This document shows, one piece after another, positions 48,738-59,763 of a DNA stretch of 64,000 nucleotides (positions within the stretch are counted from its first letter, which is position 1; every line of letters starts with the position of its first letter). The stretch spans positions 6,934,429-6,998,428 of the forward strand of contig OY288247.1 in NCBI GenBank assembly GCA_958450325.1. Direction: 5' to 3'. Source of the stretch: Agrostemma githago (lineage: Eukaryota; Streptophyta; Magnoliopsida; Caryophyllales; Caryophyllaceae). Position numbers and translations under genes: made by a program. The notes under the pieces are model-generated. The model made no database searches, was not told the DNA's origin, and saw only the letters and a list, made by a program, of their open reading frames with translations.

Positions 48738-48972
48738 CCATAACAAGGTAAAATCTACAAGTAATATGGAAAGGATAATCCTACGCATACCTAAACTTAC
48801 TTTTGGAAATATTATTATTTATTTATTTTGCCAAGAAAAAACTTTTGGAAATATAATCCTACTAATTTTGTAATTATTTATAATAATAATAATAATAATA
48901 ATAATATTATAATATTATTATTATTTTCTAATATATTTCACAATCTTTTATGGTAACAAATATATACCCCTC

Positions 48973-49179
48973 TCATCCGATTCGTTTTGATCCTATAGAA
49001 TAAGATGGTCCTAAATACGTTCCATAAATTTCGATTTTGATTTGTAGAGAAGATTTTGTCATCCAAGAAAGGCTTAGTAAGGTAACTCCTGTTATCCATA
49101 GTAATGTGGGCGATATGGGTCTGGTTCGACGAACAACAGTCGAACCCAACTGTTTTAGGACATGGGGCAAGTCAATCAT
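48973..49179 (-). pseudogene. F-box paralogue fragment
   Basis: On the minus strand DLPHVLKQLGSTVV parallels DLPPVLKQFDSE of the F-box gene at 46.9 kb, and GPSYSIGSKRIG parallels ERSYSIGSSPG. The DNA between also lines up in part. It covers only about 65 codons and lacks the F-box, so it is a relic of a nearby gene duplication. Confidence 0.6.
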
Positions 49180-49271
49180 GTCTCATACGTAATTCAAACA
49201 TCAAAGTCAATCAAATTCAAACACACAGTCACACACAAAAAATAGTTTGAGGTTGCTTTCTCTCTTCTACC

Positions 49272-49590
49272 TTAAACATCAAACTTAATCATATCCACCT
49301 CCACTACAGGGTGAGCAATTGCGAATGACACTGCCGAAACCTTTTTCCCCATTTCCTCGAGACTCACTCCCTTCAATACCTTTCCATCCACCTACACAAT
49401 ACACATCACAAACTTTGAAGTTAGGTTATTATTATTTACTTTGCTGAAAGTAGAAAGGGGGAAACTGACTCACCATGGTAAAGTCCCATACACCTCCACC
49501 AATCCCTGTTATGATCAGTGTCATCCCTTGAATGTCGAGCTGACATATGGGGACAACAATCGCAAACTCAGCTCTGGTGAATGAGGCAGG
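49272..49590 (-). pseudogene. Unidentified two-exon gene fragment
   Basis: On the minus strand an exon of about 49590-49474 (FAIVVPICQLDIQGMTLIIT...) ends ATG|GTGAG. After an intron, TGTAG|GTGGATGG starts a last exon 49391-49272 (VDGKVLKGVSLEEMGKKVSA ... KFDV, stop). Codon phase is kept across the junction. I do not recognise the family. A homologous exon lies on the plus strand at 50895-50945. Short decayed coding pieces further upstream (to about 49810) may belong to it. Confidence 0.45.
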
Positions 49591-49935
49591 GGGTGCGCCA
49601 GGAGTGCCTCGATGATCTTCAGGCTCCCTTTCCTTGATGGACAGCTAGCACACTGAACAACAGAGAGGAAAAATATTAAAACATGGAGTGAAAAGATGTC
49701 TTTGGTAAAAGTGAACAGGCACGGCACAACAGCTCCTAAATTTTCAACCTCATCTGTAAGCAACACAATTACATTGGCGTGGGACAAAAGCGTTCCCCTT
49801 CTCTCCATTGTACTCGTCCCCTGCCCCGCTGCTGTCCTAGCCCCTCGTCTTCTTCCGCGTCCATTCTCAATCTTGTTTAGCCCTTCACGCCAAATAACAT
49901 CTTACCCCATATCTCCTTACACCTTAGTCTCATGT

Positions 49936-50634
49936 CCTCAAGACTCGTGCTCGTGATCAGGGGCGGGTCTACAAAAAAATTTAAAAGATTTATTATTTTT
50001 TTATAACATTAATCTCTTATATACTTTGAAAATATGTCTACTAAATAAATTTCGCTCCAAAATACATACAAAAAAAATACTAAGTACTTACGTATATTTA
50101 TAAAATAATTGTCCGGAGAAATTGATGTTTTTTCTTCTTTTTACAAAGATTCACAACTTGTTACCACGAAATTGTGATAATTTACATTTTAAAAAATTGT
50201 GATAATTTGGACGAAAAATAATTCATTTACGAAATATTTTTCAAATAAAAATAGTTTTATTTTAAAAAAATTTTTACCTAAAGAATGTTGTAGGTTGTAA
50301 TTCACAAAAAACTTGTTTCAAAAATGAAAATATGTTATTCTGATAACAAAATAAATAATTTAAACGATATCAACAATTTCGTGGTAAAAAGAATTGTGAA
50401 TGTTTGTAAAAAGAAAAAAAAACATTAATTTCTCCGGACAGATTTTTTATAAATATATCTAAGTATTTTTTTTGTTGGATGCATTTTGGAGCGAAATTTA
50501 TTTATTAGACTTATTTTTAAAGTATACGAGATATTAATGGTATGGAAAAATAATAATTTTTTAAGTTTTTTTCTTAATGGTGTAGCATACGTGGACCCGC
50601 CCCTATTACGAGCACGAGTCTTGAGGACATGTCC
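49936..50634. mobile_element. Palindromic hAT-like element
   Basis: The arms of about 310 bases are reverse complements with moderate mismatch around a centre near 50290. The inner ends CAGGGGCGGGTCTAC and GTGGACCCGCCCCT look like hAT-type termini. The pairing extends 24-27 bases further out on each side (ATGTCCTCAAGACTCGTGCT and its complement), so there is no simple direct target repeat. Confidence 0.65.
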
Positions 50635-50894
50635 GGGAATGTCGTAGCCTCGTTTGACACTATTTGGCATTTTCGTTCGGATCTATTATGATCTCTGTAG
50701 ATGTACGGCTATGTCGTGGCCGCTTGCCAATGCTTGGCTGGGGGCCGGGTGCTTGGCTTTTTCATATTGCAGATAATGGTAACTTCATGGTAGAGATGGG
50801 GTGATGTGTGAGATTTTTCTATGTCTTTTTTTTCCACCTTTTTAATTTCTACAGCAATAAAGTAAAGTAACCTAACCTGATTTGATGTCTGTAG

Positions 50895-50945
50895 GTGGAT
50901 GGGGAACTATTTGAGGGTGTGAGTTTGCAGGACATGGGCAGGTAG
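50895..50945 (+). pseudogene. Exon fragment homologous to 49272-49391
   Basis: After a CTGTAG acceptor the plus strand reads VDGELFEGVSLQDMGR and stops, matching VDGKVLKGVSLEEMGK of the minus-strand exon. It adjoins the 5' fragment of the second Helitron. Confidence 0.5.
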
Positions 50946-50956
50946 GTTGTATTGGG

Positions 50957-51126
50957 GTATTGAATTCTCATTCCTAGGAAAGCGAGAATGCTTGGTGGGG
51001 ATGGGGGAGTAGTTAGCAAAGTTGGAAAATTGGAAGGGAATTGATAGATTGCTGAGAGAGGTGTGAATTGGGAGTGTAGAGGTTGCCACGTAGGACTATG
51101 TGGTTTCCTCTTTTATTAATAAAAGA
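50957..51126 (-). mobile_element. 5' end of a second Helitron of the same family
   Basis: It matches 12060-12241 closely and ends at the same terminal base; T at 51127 follows as the host base. I found no matching CTAG-plus-hairpin 3' end at lower coordinates, so the copy is truncated or has a different 3' end. Confidence 0.75.
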
Positions 51127-51559
51127 TGTAGATTGTAGATTAGGTGGACTATGAAAATATAATAAAAACAATGGGTTGACGTTTTTCAAGAAAATCTATT
51201 CGTTGTTTGAACCCTTTATATTTACTTACCTTTTCGACTGGAATCAAAGATTAGGTAATGAGAGATTAGCTGGACTATGAAACGATGTGGAACAGAATAT
51301 TTTATTGTATATAATTAAAAACAAAGATTAGGCGGACTATGAAAACATAAGATTACTTAATGAGAGATTACCTTGATTTACTTAATGTGGAACAAAGATA
51401 TTGTGTAATCAAAGGTAACCTCTTAAATACGGTATAATGAAAGGTAATCAGGTGTAATCGAAGATAATGTGGTACTACTTAAGTACCTATATGATTTACT
51501 TTGTTGTATTGTATAATGAGAGATTATCTTTGATTTACTTACTTTATATATATATATAT

Positions 51560-51588
<29 letters not shown>
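51127..51588. repeat. AT-rich stretch ending in (TA)n(GATA)n microsatellite
   Basis: 51127-51545 holds no gene. The words GGTAATC and GAGATTA recur irregularly. The (TA)n run at 51546-51571 and GATA repeats to 51588 border the viral insertion. Confidence 0.8.
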
Positions 51589-51590
<2 letters not shown>

Positions 51591-51959
51591 GAGATTTTAC
51601 CACAAAAATATTAAGTTTGAACTGTGAATAGGCAAATTAAACCAACCGGGGACAGCAAAAGCCGACGCCTACTAGGCAAATGGCAACGGTGCTTCCCTCA
51701 AAGGTCCCTAACGCCAGTTTAAACTTAATACAATATGTACCCTCACTAAGCCCTCTTCTTTTATGTTGATAAGTAATAAAAACCAGTTAGTTGAAAACCT
51801 AACCATGGTCCAATAGTTAGTTTAATCAAGTCAAGACATAATTCAACAAAGGATTTAGCCTATAAGGCTCATCCTAACAATAAATAAATAAGAATAAAGT
51901 TAAAATAAAAATTAAAATAACTTACAAACTTAATTTGTAGTCAGAAGATGAAGAACGCT

Positions 51960-52080
51960 TAGTAAACTTTTATTGATAATAGGAGATTTTTTACAACTGA
52001 AAGAGAGACTAAGAAGGCTAGGAAAGAGTCTGCCTTTAAAGCATAAAAACGCATCCTTTTATAAGCAAGGAGCGGGGAAA
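51960..52080 (-). promoter_or_regulatory. Pararetroviral promoter and poly(A) signal
   Basis: On the minus strand GCTTATAAAAGG (52066-52055) is a strong TATA box, followed about 90 bases later by CAATAAAAG (51975-51967), a poly(A) signal. The close spacing is typical of the terminally redundant pregenomic RNA. The leader-like part downstream, to 51589, has no long ORF. Confidence 0.65.
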
Positions 52081-52403
52081 AACAACAAAATAAAAACAGT
52101 ACAGCGAATATTTAACAGTACAACAACGAATATAAAACAGTGCATGTACTTATTAATACATTGAAAGCTTTTTGAAAGCCCATCTTTTAAAGGAAAGAAC
52201 AAGTGTGCCATAGAACACACTAATATTGGAAAAGCATCTTTACGTAACATCTTCACCAATGCTTCCAAATAATTGCATCCTTTTTCAAAGTTCTTCATAA
52301 TTGTGTCTTTTGAAACACAAAAGGTAAGAATGTGCATTATTCCATTATAACTTCAATTAGATGAAGTTAGTGCACCTAACTATAATTTTAATAGCTCTTA
52401 TTA

Positions 52404-53750
52404 TCACTTGAAACTATTTGCCAAGTCTTGAATAATCTGAGTATCTTTCTCGATATTATCCTCTGGGTCTTGAGCGTCTTGTAAAATATTAAATTTATTT
52501 TTGCTGGTTGATGTCATCGACATTGCCATAGAAACATCACTCTTTTGTGATTTAACATCATTATTATCAGTCTTTTGAGGTATAGCTTTATGAGCTAAAG
52601 CTAAATAGTATTGGACAATCTCTTCTTCTGTTTTGTCCTGAACATCCATGAACTCACAAGGAGCACTATCTGAATGATTATCTTCATCATTGAGGTAGAG
52701 GATAGTATAACTATCAATTTTTTCTTGGATAAGGTCAAGGGTAGAACTACAATTTAGTTTCTTGGTGTCTTTATTTTCTCTGAGCATAGTATCCCAGAAG
52801 CGAGAATATGACTCTCTTTTTAGACAGAATAAATTTTCCTGGGTATAACCCGTTTTTGGACTGAATTTCCATATCCAAGGAATAGAAAATTCAATAAAAA
52901 ATTGCATTTGAATAAGTCCAGGAATATTATCCTCCGGAGCCTTTGGTATAATTTCTTTCCATTCATTATAAAGATCTTTAAATATTGGAGGTAATATTTC
53001 CTCTGAAGTTCCATAAAATTGCCACCATTTTATTAACCAAGGCGGTATAACTTCGGTTATAACCTCTTGGCTAATTTTTATAAACCATGTATGACTTCTT
53101 TTATCATTCTCGTAAAGAAAAGTCTTATCGAAAGCTTGGATATAATCCCAATAATTGTAGTCAATACGAGATCCTTTGTTAATTAAGGATTTCGTGGTAA
53201 AAGGAGTGATTCCCCATTCTTCAACGGTAATAACCTCTCTAATAATAATTTTTGAAAAGTTATAAATTTCTGCGTCATTACCCGTGAAATGATTGATTTC
53301 ACAACCATTTGATGAAAGTATATTTTCATAAAAATTTCTATTTTTATATGATTCCATCATAAAATTATTTTTCATGAGGTATTTCTCACATAGACTCCAG
53401 GGCTGATTTTCCCGTTTTTTATCGGACATGTTGAGAATGAGTATAATCCTTTCTTCTTGGTTTTTAACCATTTTTTCTTTTTTGTCCATTGATTCTTTAA
53501 CTATCTTTCTAAATGAAGGAGAGATTTTATCTTGTCCCTTTTGTTTCCAAAGTTGGAATTCTTCAAAATCTTCTTTCTTAATGATTTCATCATTAATATT
53601 TTTAGCTATAAGCTTTTTACTTCCATGCTGGATTAGGATATTACATGGCCCAGGTTCTGAATTGCCTTCCTTTTTAGGAGAATATTTTCCCCTTCCTCTA
53701 TTAGAGGAATAAGTGCCACGACCACTGCCAATAACCAGATTTTAAATCAA
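52404..53750 (-). pseudogene. Downstream ORF of the pararetrovirus
   Basis: The frame is open from about 53750 to 52404 on the minus strand. An ATG lies at 53489, but the frame starts earlier with an Arg/Gly-rich SGRGTYSSNRGRGKYS stretch. The middle is rich in Trp (WLIKWWQFYG, FSIPWIWKFSP) and the end is polar. Similar Trp-rich proteins occur in other plant pararetroviral insertions, but I cannot name a function. The missing start of this frame and the end of RT meet at the deletion near 53760. Confidence 0.6.
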
Positions 53751-56640
53751 ATTTAGAAAATATGATTGCATCATATAAACGATCCAGTAAATCTTTTTTA
53801 TTAGGTATAGGATACCTAATCCATTTTAAAACTTTGTTTAGAGGTTTATAGTTAATGACTAATCTAGGAACACCTCGTTCCTTCTTAGCATTTTTATTGA
53901 CATAAAAAGCTGTACAAGACCATGGGGATTTAGATGGTCCTATAAGTTTTTTCTCTATAAGAGAATTTATTTCTTTTTTGCAAAAAGTCAAATATTCACA
54001 ATTCATTTGACAAGGTCTTGCCTTTGTAGGAATATTTTCATCCTTAAAACCTTCTTCGTAAAGAAGGTCAACAATATGTTTTTTCCTACTCCAAAAAGCA
54101 TTTGGGTGGTCATTACAAATATCTAATGAAAATTGATTTTCAATTTCTGAAATCTTTGTTTTAAGCTTAGGATTACTAAGTTTTTCATTCATAGTTAAAA
54201 TATTAACTTCGTGCTTTAAAAACCCTAATTGATTCTCTTTTAAAGATATTTGGTTATACATTTCATGTATAGTTTTAACAAAAGGTTTCATTATAAAATT
54301 GAAAATAATAGTTTTGTCTTTATAGGTTGCTATTAACCTATTTTTATCTACACTTTGAAAAGGATAAATTTTATTAATAAAGGGTGTTCCAAGTATGATC
54401 GGAGTTGAAAGTTTATTTTTAACAAGTAAGAAACTCAAGGGGATACAAGTATCACTAACACAAATGTACGCTTTTGGAAGTTTAAACTGGATATCAAGTT
54501 TATCTCCACCTGCTTGAGATAAAGTGTGAGTAGTTTTTTCAAAATATCTGGTAGGAATTAATCCTTCTTGTATAACATTTAAATCAGCTCCAGTATCAAT
54601 TAGAGCGGTAAATTCTTTAAAATATCGATCATCAATTCTAAATAAGACTTTTACATACCATTTTTGGCCTGTAACAATTTCTAATGTTTGAAGAAATTTA
54701 CTAGCCGTATTAGATTCATTAGGTAATTTATCCTCCCTTATATTAGTGGGTTGATTGTTATTCATGTTTTGACAATTTTTTAGAAAAGAAACATCATCAT
54801 CATTATTAATGATGTTATTATTTTTAGAAAGTTCTTCTTGGAAAATAACTAGAGTTTCTAAATTGGAAATTCTTGTGTCATTATGTTTATTTTGAAATTT
54901 TAAATCTTTTATCTCAGATTTTAAAGTCTCCATTTCTTTTAAAATGTCATGTAAGGAAGTAGGATTTGAGTGTTTCCTTTTATTTTGGAGAAGTTTATAA
55001 ACTTTGGACATGGTATATGGGTTTTTATCAGTGACGATATCATCGTTTTTGTATTTATTCGTACTTTTGGAAGTACTAGGAATATTTTCAATAACTTTAG
55101 ACCGTATTTCGGGGTCTTGGATTGTTTTTAACAAATCTATCCATTGATCATTATCAAGGACATTAATATGATTCTCTTGGAATTGAGATATTAAATTATA
55201 AAATTCATCCTTATTAGGATTCTTACAAGATTTTCCCATACCACACGGTGTGCATTCTGAACTGGAGGATTCAGAATAATTTTCTAAATCATTATCAATG
55301 ATTTTGATATTATCATTACTAGAATTACTTAGACTTCCTTCAGTTTCACTATTAGAATCCATATTGTCTAAAAATAATTTTGACAACTTATCTTTAAGAT
55401 CCTCATCAATCTCCAAATTATTAATCTGTTTTTGAGTCCAACAATTATTTGCCATGTGACCCTTTTTATTGCACTTAAAGCATCTTATTTGCTTAGAAGC
55501 GTTATAATCTTTTTTGTAATTCTTTTTATACTGTTGCCTCTGAAACTTCCTTTGGGATTTCCCCTCTAGATTTTTTCTAGAATGCTTCCTTTTTTTGTAT
55601 CTATGGTAATTTTCGTTTATGTTATTATTCCTCTTCTTTTTAGAAGAAGAAGTCATATCCATACCAAATTGTTCACAAAATTCACCTAGTTGATGTTTTT
55701 CCACTAAATTTTGATTTTTCAATTGTTGGTTCAGTTTTATCTCATTACAAAGGTTTAAACCTTCTTGGGTATAAACTTTTATTAGTTGACCATAATTGTA
55801 ATCATCATAGTGAATAGAGGCTCCATTCCCTCTAAGAGTTTTTCTAACCCTTTCGGCAAATAAATGAGGTAGACCGTCAATAAATTTGGCCTTCCAATGA
55901 GGACTATTAGTCTCAGGTAATAACATAACTCTACTAAGAAATGTGTCTTTATACCACCTAAATTCAGTTAAAGTTTTACATCTTTGATTTTGTAATAGAG
56001 TCCTAGTAGACTCTTGATTATTAGCATATTGACCTGTAAAATGATCAACAATATTTATAACTAAAGTATAAACAGCTTGGTGAGAAGTAACACCATTCTC
56101 AATTTTAACAGTATTATATATACCAAGTTTCTCTTCTTCAGATAAGTAGTTGTCCCACCAACCTTTTAGTTGGCCAGTGAAACCTGCTACTATCATTTTA
56201 GCAACAGTGGTATCATCATTATTAGCATTCTTACAAATAGTAGAATACATAAGCATTCTATGCACATGGTTATGAATTTGTTTTTCAGAATAACAATCTA
56301 TATTCCATTCATAAATATGGGTTCCACTGTAACTGTTATTAATATGATATTCTTGTTCCTCATGAAGAAGATCCATCGGCGAAGGTCTAGTGTTATAATA
56401 AAGAGTATTGATTGGTTTATCAAACCATTTATTCTTTCTGATAACATTAATATTGTCATCATTTTCTGGATTTAACTCATCATCCAGGATCTTAATACTG
56501 AGACTAGCAACTTTATCAGCCAAAGTACTGATTAATTTTTCAGTCAATTCTTTTTCTTGATCTGTTTTGAATTTAAAATTCTTAATTTCAGGTGGATCCT
56601 GAATATTAGTTTGAATATTCGGAATTCTTGAAAATGAAGG
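53701..56640 (-). pseudogene. Pararetroviral coat protein, protease and truncated reverse transcriptase
   Basis: The frame is open from about 56640, with its first ATG at 56547 (948 residues from there). The N-terminal 300 residues are capsid-like. A basic stretch precedes the zinc knuckle CFKCNKKGHMANNC (residues 356-369), the mark of caulimovirid coat proteins. The aspartic protease core ALIDTGADLNVI is at 648-659. RT begins near 860, with RLVINYKPLN (895-904) and FSKFDLKSGYWQ (930-941), then runs into unrelated sequence and stops at 53701. The RT catalytic aspartate pair and the whole RNase H are missing. No stops occur before that point. Confidence 0.9.
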
Positions 56641-56649
56641 TTTAAATTT

Positions 56650-57165
56650 TTATATTTTATCCTGAACAAGGTTATTAATTAGATTAATGACTTTGTCAGT
56701 TTTTTTATGTAAATCCGCAATATGGTCACCAAGAATTTTTAAGTAAAGATTGGCATAATTATTCTGTTGGATCAAGCTATTAAGATGATTAGTAGTAATT
56801 ATAGCAACATCATTTTCAAATATTTTTGAAAGAGCTATATAGCCGCATCCATCTAGTTTAAAGGATTGTAAAGAGAGGTAAACTCCTTTGAGATCTTCAC
56901 CATTTAAAAGTTTGAAATTTCTTTCAAGAACTGATAAATAATTAGATAAATAAGTAGCACAATACCAAGGAACAAAATGTATGATTTCATTTTTTAAAAT
57001 ACAAAAATCATAAAATTCGTCTTGAAGAATTTGTTGTTGGCAATTATTAAAATTATGAAAAAACCAATCTCTAAATTTTTCCCATATAAGAGAATTGAAT
57101 TCATTACTAATTATTTTTCTGATTTCTGAACCAGAAGTAAAGTCCAATAAAGGTGTATTAATCAT
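56650..57165 (-). CDS. Small pararetroviral ORF, 171 residues
   Basis: It overlaps the movement-protein frame by 8 bases at its start and ends just before the polyprotein frame opens. This close packing suggests translation from one polycistronic RNA. It is rich in Asn, Leu, Ile and Trp, with no known motif, and its C-terminus looks helical (LHKKTDKVINLINNLV). Its place fits the small virion-associated or transmission-type ORFs of this family, but similarity was not recognised. Confidence 0.6.
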   Translation of the reverse strand: MINTPLLDFTSGSEIRKIISNEFNSLIWEKFRDWFFHNFNNCQQQILQDEFYDFCILKNEIIHFVPWYCATYLSNYLSVLERNFKLLNGEDLKGVYLSLQSFKLDGCGYIALSKIFENDVAIITTNHLNSLIQQNNYANLYLKILGDHIADLHKKTDKVINLINNLVQDKI

Positions 57166-58231
57166 TAAAATTAAAACTCATTTGAGACATAGTCTCTGAC
57201 TCCTTTTTTGGTTGTCTTTTTAAAATTTTGTCTGGATGAAGTCGTAAAATGTCTTCATCAATTTCCATTACTTCATTATCTCTTATTTGAGAAGTTGAGA
57301 ATCTAGATGGGGTAGGAATATCTAGATCATGGTCTAGAGCTGAAATAAAAGTCCTATTAGAAATAGATCTGGTCAGTCTAGAAGTACTACTTCTTGGTCT
57401 GAAATGGTTGTCACCAAAATTTAAAGTCACAGCTCCTTCCGGAGTTTGTTTAACATCAAATAAGTTTGTTTGCATAATAGGTTGTGGGGGCATTGCCTTT
57501 GTAATCGTCCAGTTTTCAGGAAAAGATATTTCTTCCCATTTAATAGATTGTCTAGTAGTAATATTAGATCTATTACAATTAGTTTCGATAACAATAGTTT
57601 CATTTATATCCTTATCCGTCAATCTGCAGTGAGGATTTAATGTGTATAATGGTTTAAAATAAATTCTATAGCAGATGCATATTAGCTTTGATCCTTTAGC
57701 ATAGTTATAACCATGAGTTTTAACATTTAATGTCAAAGCATCAAGGATATTAGTATCTGTTAAAGATAACTGTAAATTTGGGTAAACATCAAAATAAACT
57801 GGACCATGAGCTAAGCTAGACTTAACTACTCCCATGATTGACTTCCCAAAATCTAAATTTCTACCGTCTCTTAGAGCTGCTATAAAGCTCTCTGGTAATC
57901 CTTCAAGAGTTAAAGGTTTGAAAGCCACTTGGACTAATCCTATGTGAATAAATTTATTATCAGATTTTCTATAAGGTTCTAAATCAAAATTATTTAATAA
58001 TTGGATGTGCATTTCATCATTATTTAAAGAAATAGATTCTTCAGTTGTTTTTACTACTTGTTTTAAACCTATTCTTTCAAGCCATCCTAATTTATAAATG
58101 GTCCTAGTATTAACTTTAGGAATAGTCCATTTGTTTAATAGTTCCATATCTTGAGGTAAATCGGTCTCTTTGGTGGTACTGTTTTTAACATGTTTATTAC
58201 TCGAACTGGCATGTTTAACGAATTTACTCAT
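57158..58231 (-). CDS. Pararetroviral movement protein (30K superfamily)
   Basis: 357 residues, intact. Residues about 95-205 form the 30K core: IHIGLVQVAFKPLTLEG, LRDGRNLDFGKSIMGVVKSS, the LAHGPVYFDVYPNLQLSL segment with the family's conserved aspartate, and LICICYRIYFKP. Such proteins enlarge plasmodesmata to let virus move from cell to cell. It is the first ORF after the primer-site remnant. The C-terminal third is Ser/Arg-rich and variable, as in relatives. Confidence 0.85.
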   Translation of the reverse strand: MSKFVKHASSSNKHVKNSTTKETDLPQDMELLNKWTIPKVNTRTIYKLGWLERIGLKQVVKTTEESISLNNDEMHIQLLNNFDLEPYRKSDNKFIHIGLVQVAFKPLTLEGLPESFIAALRDGRNLDFGKSIMGVVKSSLAHGPVYFDVYPNLQLSLTDTNILDALTLNVKTHGYNYAKGSKLICICYRIYFKPLYTLNPHCRLTDKDINETIVIETNCNRSNITTRQSIKWEEISFPENWTITKAMPPQPIMQTNLFDVKQTPEGAVTLNFGDNHFRPRSSTSRLTRSISNRTFISALDHDLDIPTPSRFSTSQIRDNEVMEIDEDILRLHPDKILKRQPKKESETMSQMSFNFND

Positions 58232-58282
58232 AACTGAGAAAATGTTGAATTATGACTTAACATATCTTAAACTCCCTACTGT

Positions 58283-58288
58283 CCATGG

Positions 58289-58320
<32 letters not shown>
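58283..58320 (-). other. tRNA-Met primer-site remnant joined to (TA)n
   Basis: On the minus strand TATCAGAGCCATGG follows a run of TA. Plant pararetroviruses begin minus-strand synthesis at TGGTATCAGAGC, complementary to initiator tRNA-Met. Here the first TGG is replaced by the TA repeat, so the viral end coincides with the primer-site discontinuity. Confidence 0.75.
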
Positions 58321-59763
58321 GAAAAGGGATCAAGGGAGTTTGGTGAAAAGTGGGAAGTTGGGAAGTTGTGTTTTTGGCCCTTGATTTGGTTTGGATGGAT
58401 GGCTAAGATTAATCAAAAAAAAAAGAAAAAAGGGAGAATGTGTCTGTGAATGACAAGCAGCAGGCAGCAGCAGGGCAAAAGTACAGCATGTCATCACCAT
58501 TCCTATCACCAAATCTATCACCCTTTCCATCAACAAAATTCACTCCCTCACCAAAATTTGAAAATCATCCCAAATTTCTCTCCAAGTTCTCACTAAAATT
58601 CGAAATTTGTCCTTAATAAAAAAGCTTCCCTCTATCTATACCATTATTCAGAATAACTAAACCCTAATTCGTAAATTGCTGTATGTCTTTATGCTCTTAT
58701 GGTGTTGTTCCTCGAAGAACCACGCGATGATCAAAATGTGCAGTTGAAAATTTATGGGCAACATGCAGGAGGTAAGATGCATATATACATATATATTTGG
58801 TTTGTTAAATGAGAAGAGCCAGGAAAATGTGCAGTCGAACATTGTTTTGTTTGGTTTTATATTTTTGCAGAGTCACACCGTTATAACGTGACAGTCATAC
58901 TCAATATGATAGACAGTCACACGTTCACTGTTGTTGTAGTTGTTCTGCTGTATTACGTTGAAGGTTCTTTATTATTCCAAATATTTATGTTGGTTTCTTT
59001 ATCATTGTTATATCTATCATTGTATTTTTTTGTTGTTATTGTTGAGTATTGCATATTGGTTTGTAGTTGTACTTGTAGTTCTTATGTGTTGTGGATATTA
59101 ATCAAGGCAAATTATTATTTTGTTGGTTGCATGTAGTTGTAGTTTTATATAGAGGGGGGATATTTCTGGGCAACATGCAGGAGGTAAGATGGATATATAC
59201 ATATATATTTGGTTTGTTAAATGAGAAGAGCCAGGAAAATGTGCAGTCGAACATTGTTTTGTTTGGTTTGATATTTTTGCAGAGTCACACCGTTATAACA
59301 TGACAGTCATACTCAATATGATAGACAGTCATACTCAATATGTTTAGTTGTTCATAATCATACTCAATTGCAGTTGTAATATTGCATATTATTATTACGT
59401 TGTAGTAGTTGTAGTTTTAGCTGTAGGCGTAGTTGTATTACGTTGAAGTTGTTGTTACTATTCAAAATATATATGTTTGTTTCCTTATCATTGTTATATT
59501 TATTATTGCGGGTGTTTTTTTGTTGTTGATAAAATATATACTCCGTATATATTTATTATTGTTGGTATTGCATCTTGGGTTGTAGTTGTACTTGCTTTTG
59601 TTATGCGGTGCGGGTGTTAAGCTCTAACAATCATGCTGTTATACGCGCAAAGTCACAGTCGTTGTCGAGAAAAGTCAAACTTCAATAAGGTCAGAGATAA
59701 ATGCGTGCGTTGCAAGATTGATAGTGCCCAACCTTTGATAATTTATTTTTTGTTCCAACCTAT
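58321..59763. repeat. Upstream region of the FAR1-like gene with a 165-bp direct duplication
   Basis: 58753-58918 and 59167-59330 match with few differences (GGGCAACATGCAGGAGGTAA ... GATAGACAGTCA). Both contain GAGTCACACCGTTATAAC, and ACAGTCACAC-type words recur. The rest is T/G-rich with (GTT)-like words and no coding segment. Confidence 0.75.

Larger units (their letters stand above)
51589..58297 (-). mobile_element. Endogenous pararetrovirus (Caulimoviridae-like), deleted copy
   Basis: On the minus strand the order is tRNA-Met primer-site remnant, movement protein, small ORF, coat-protease-RT polyprotein cut within RT, an unassigned ORF, and a promoter/poly(A) region with leader. Both ends join TA microsatellites (51546-51571, 58293-58320), a common setting for such insertions. 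There is no integrase, as expected for this family, and no LTRs. The rest of RT and the RNase H are missing, so the copy cannot replicate. The genus cannot be fixed from sequence alone. Confidence 0.85.

Noticed and set aside
49936..50634. 8-bp hAT target duplication
   Set aside because: The flanks CTCGTGAT and ATTACGAG are inverted, not direct, so they belong to the palindrome.
51589..58297. LTR retrotransposon
   Set aside because: No LTRs, primer site for tRNA-Met next to a movement protein, a zinc-knuckle coat protein and no integrase: this is a pararetrovirus.
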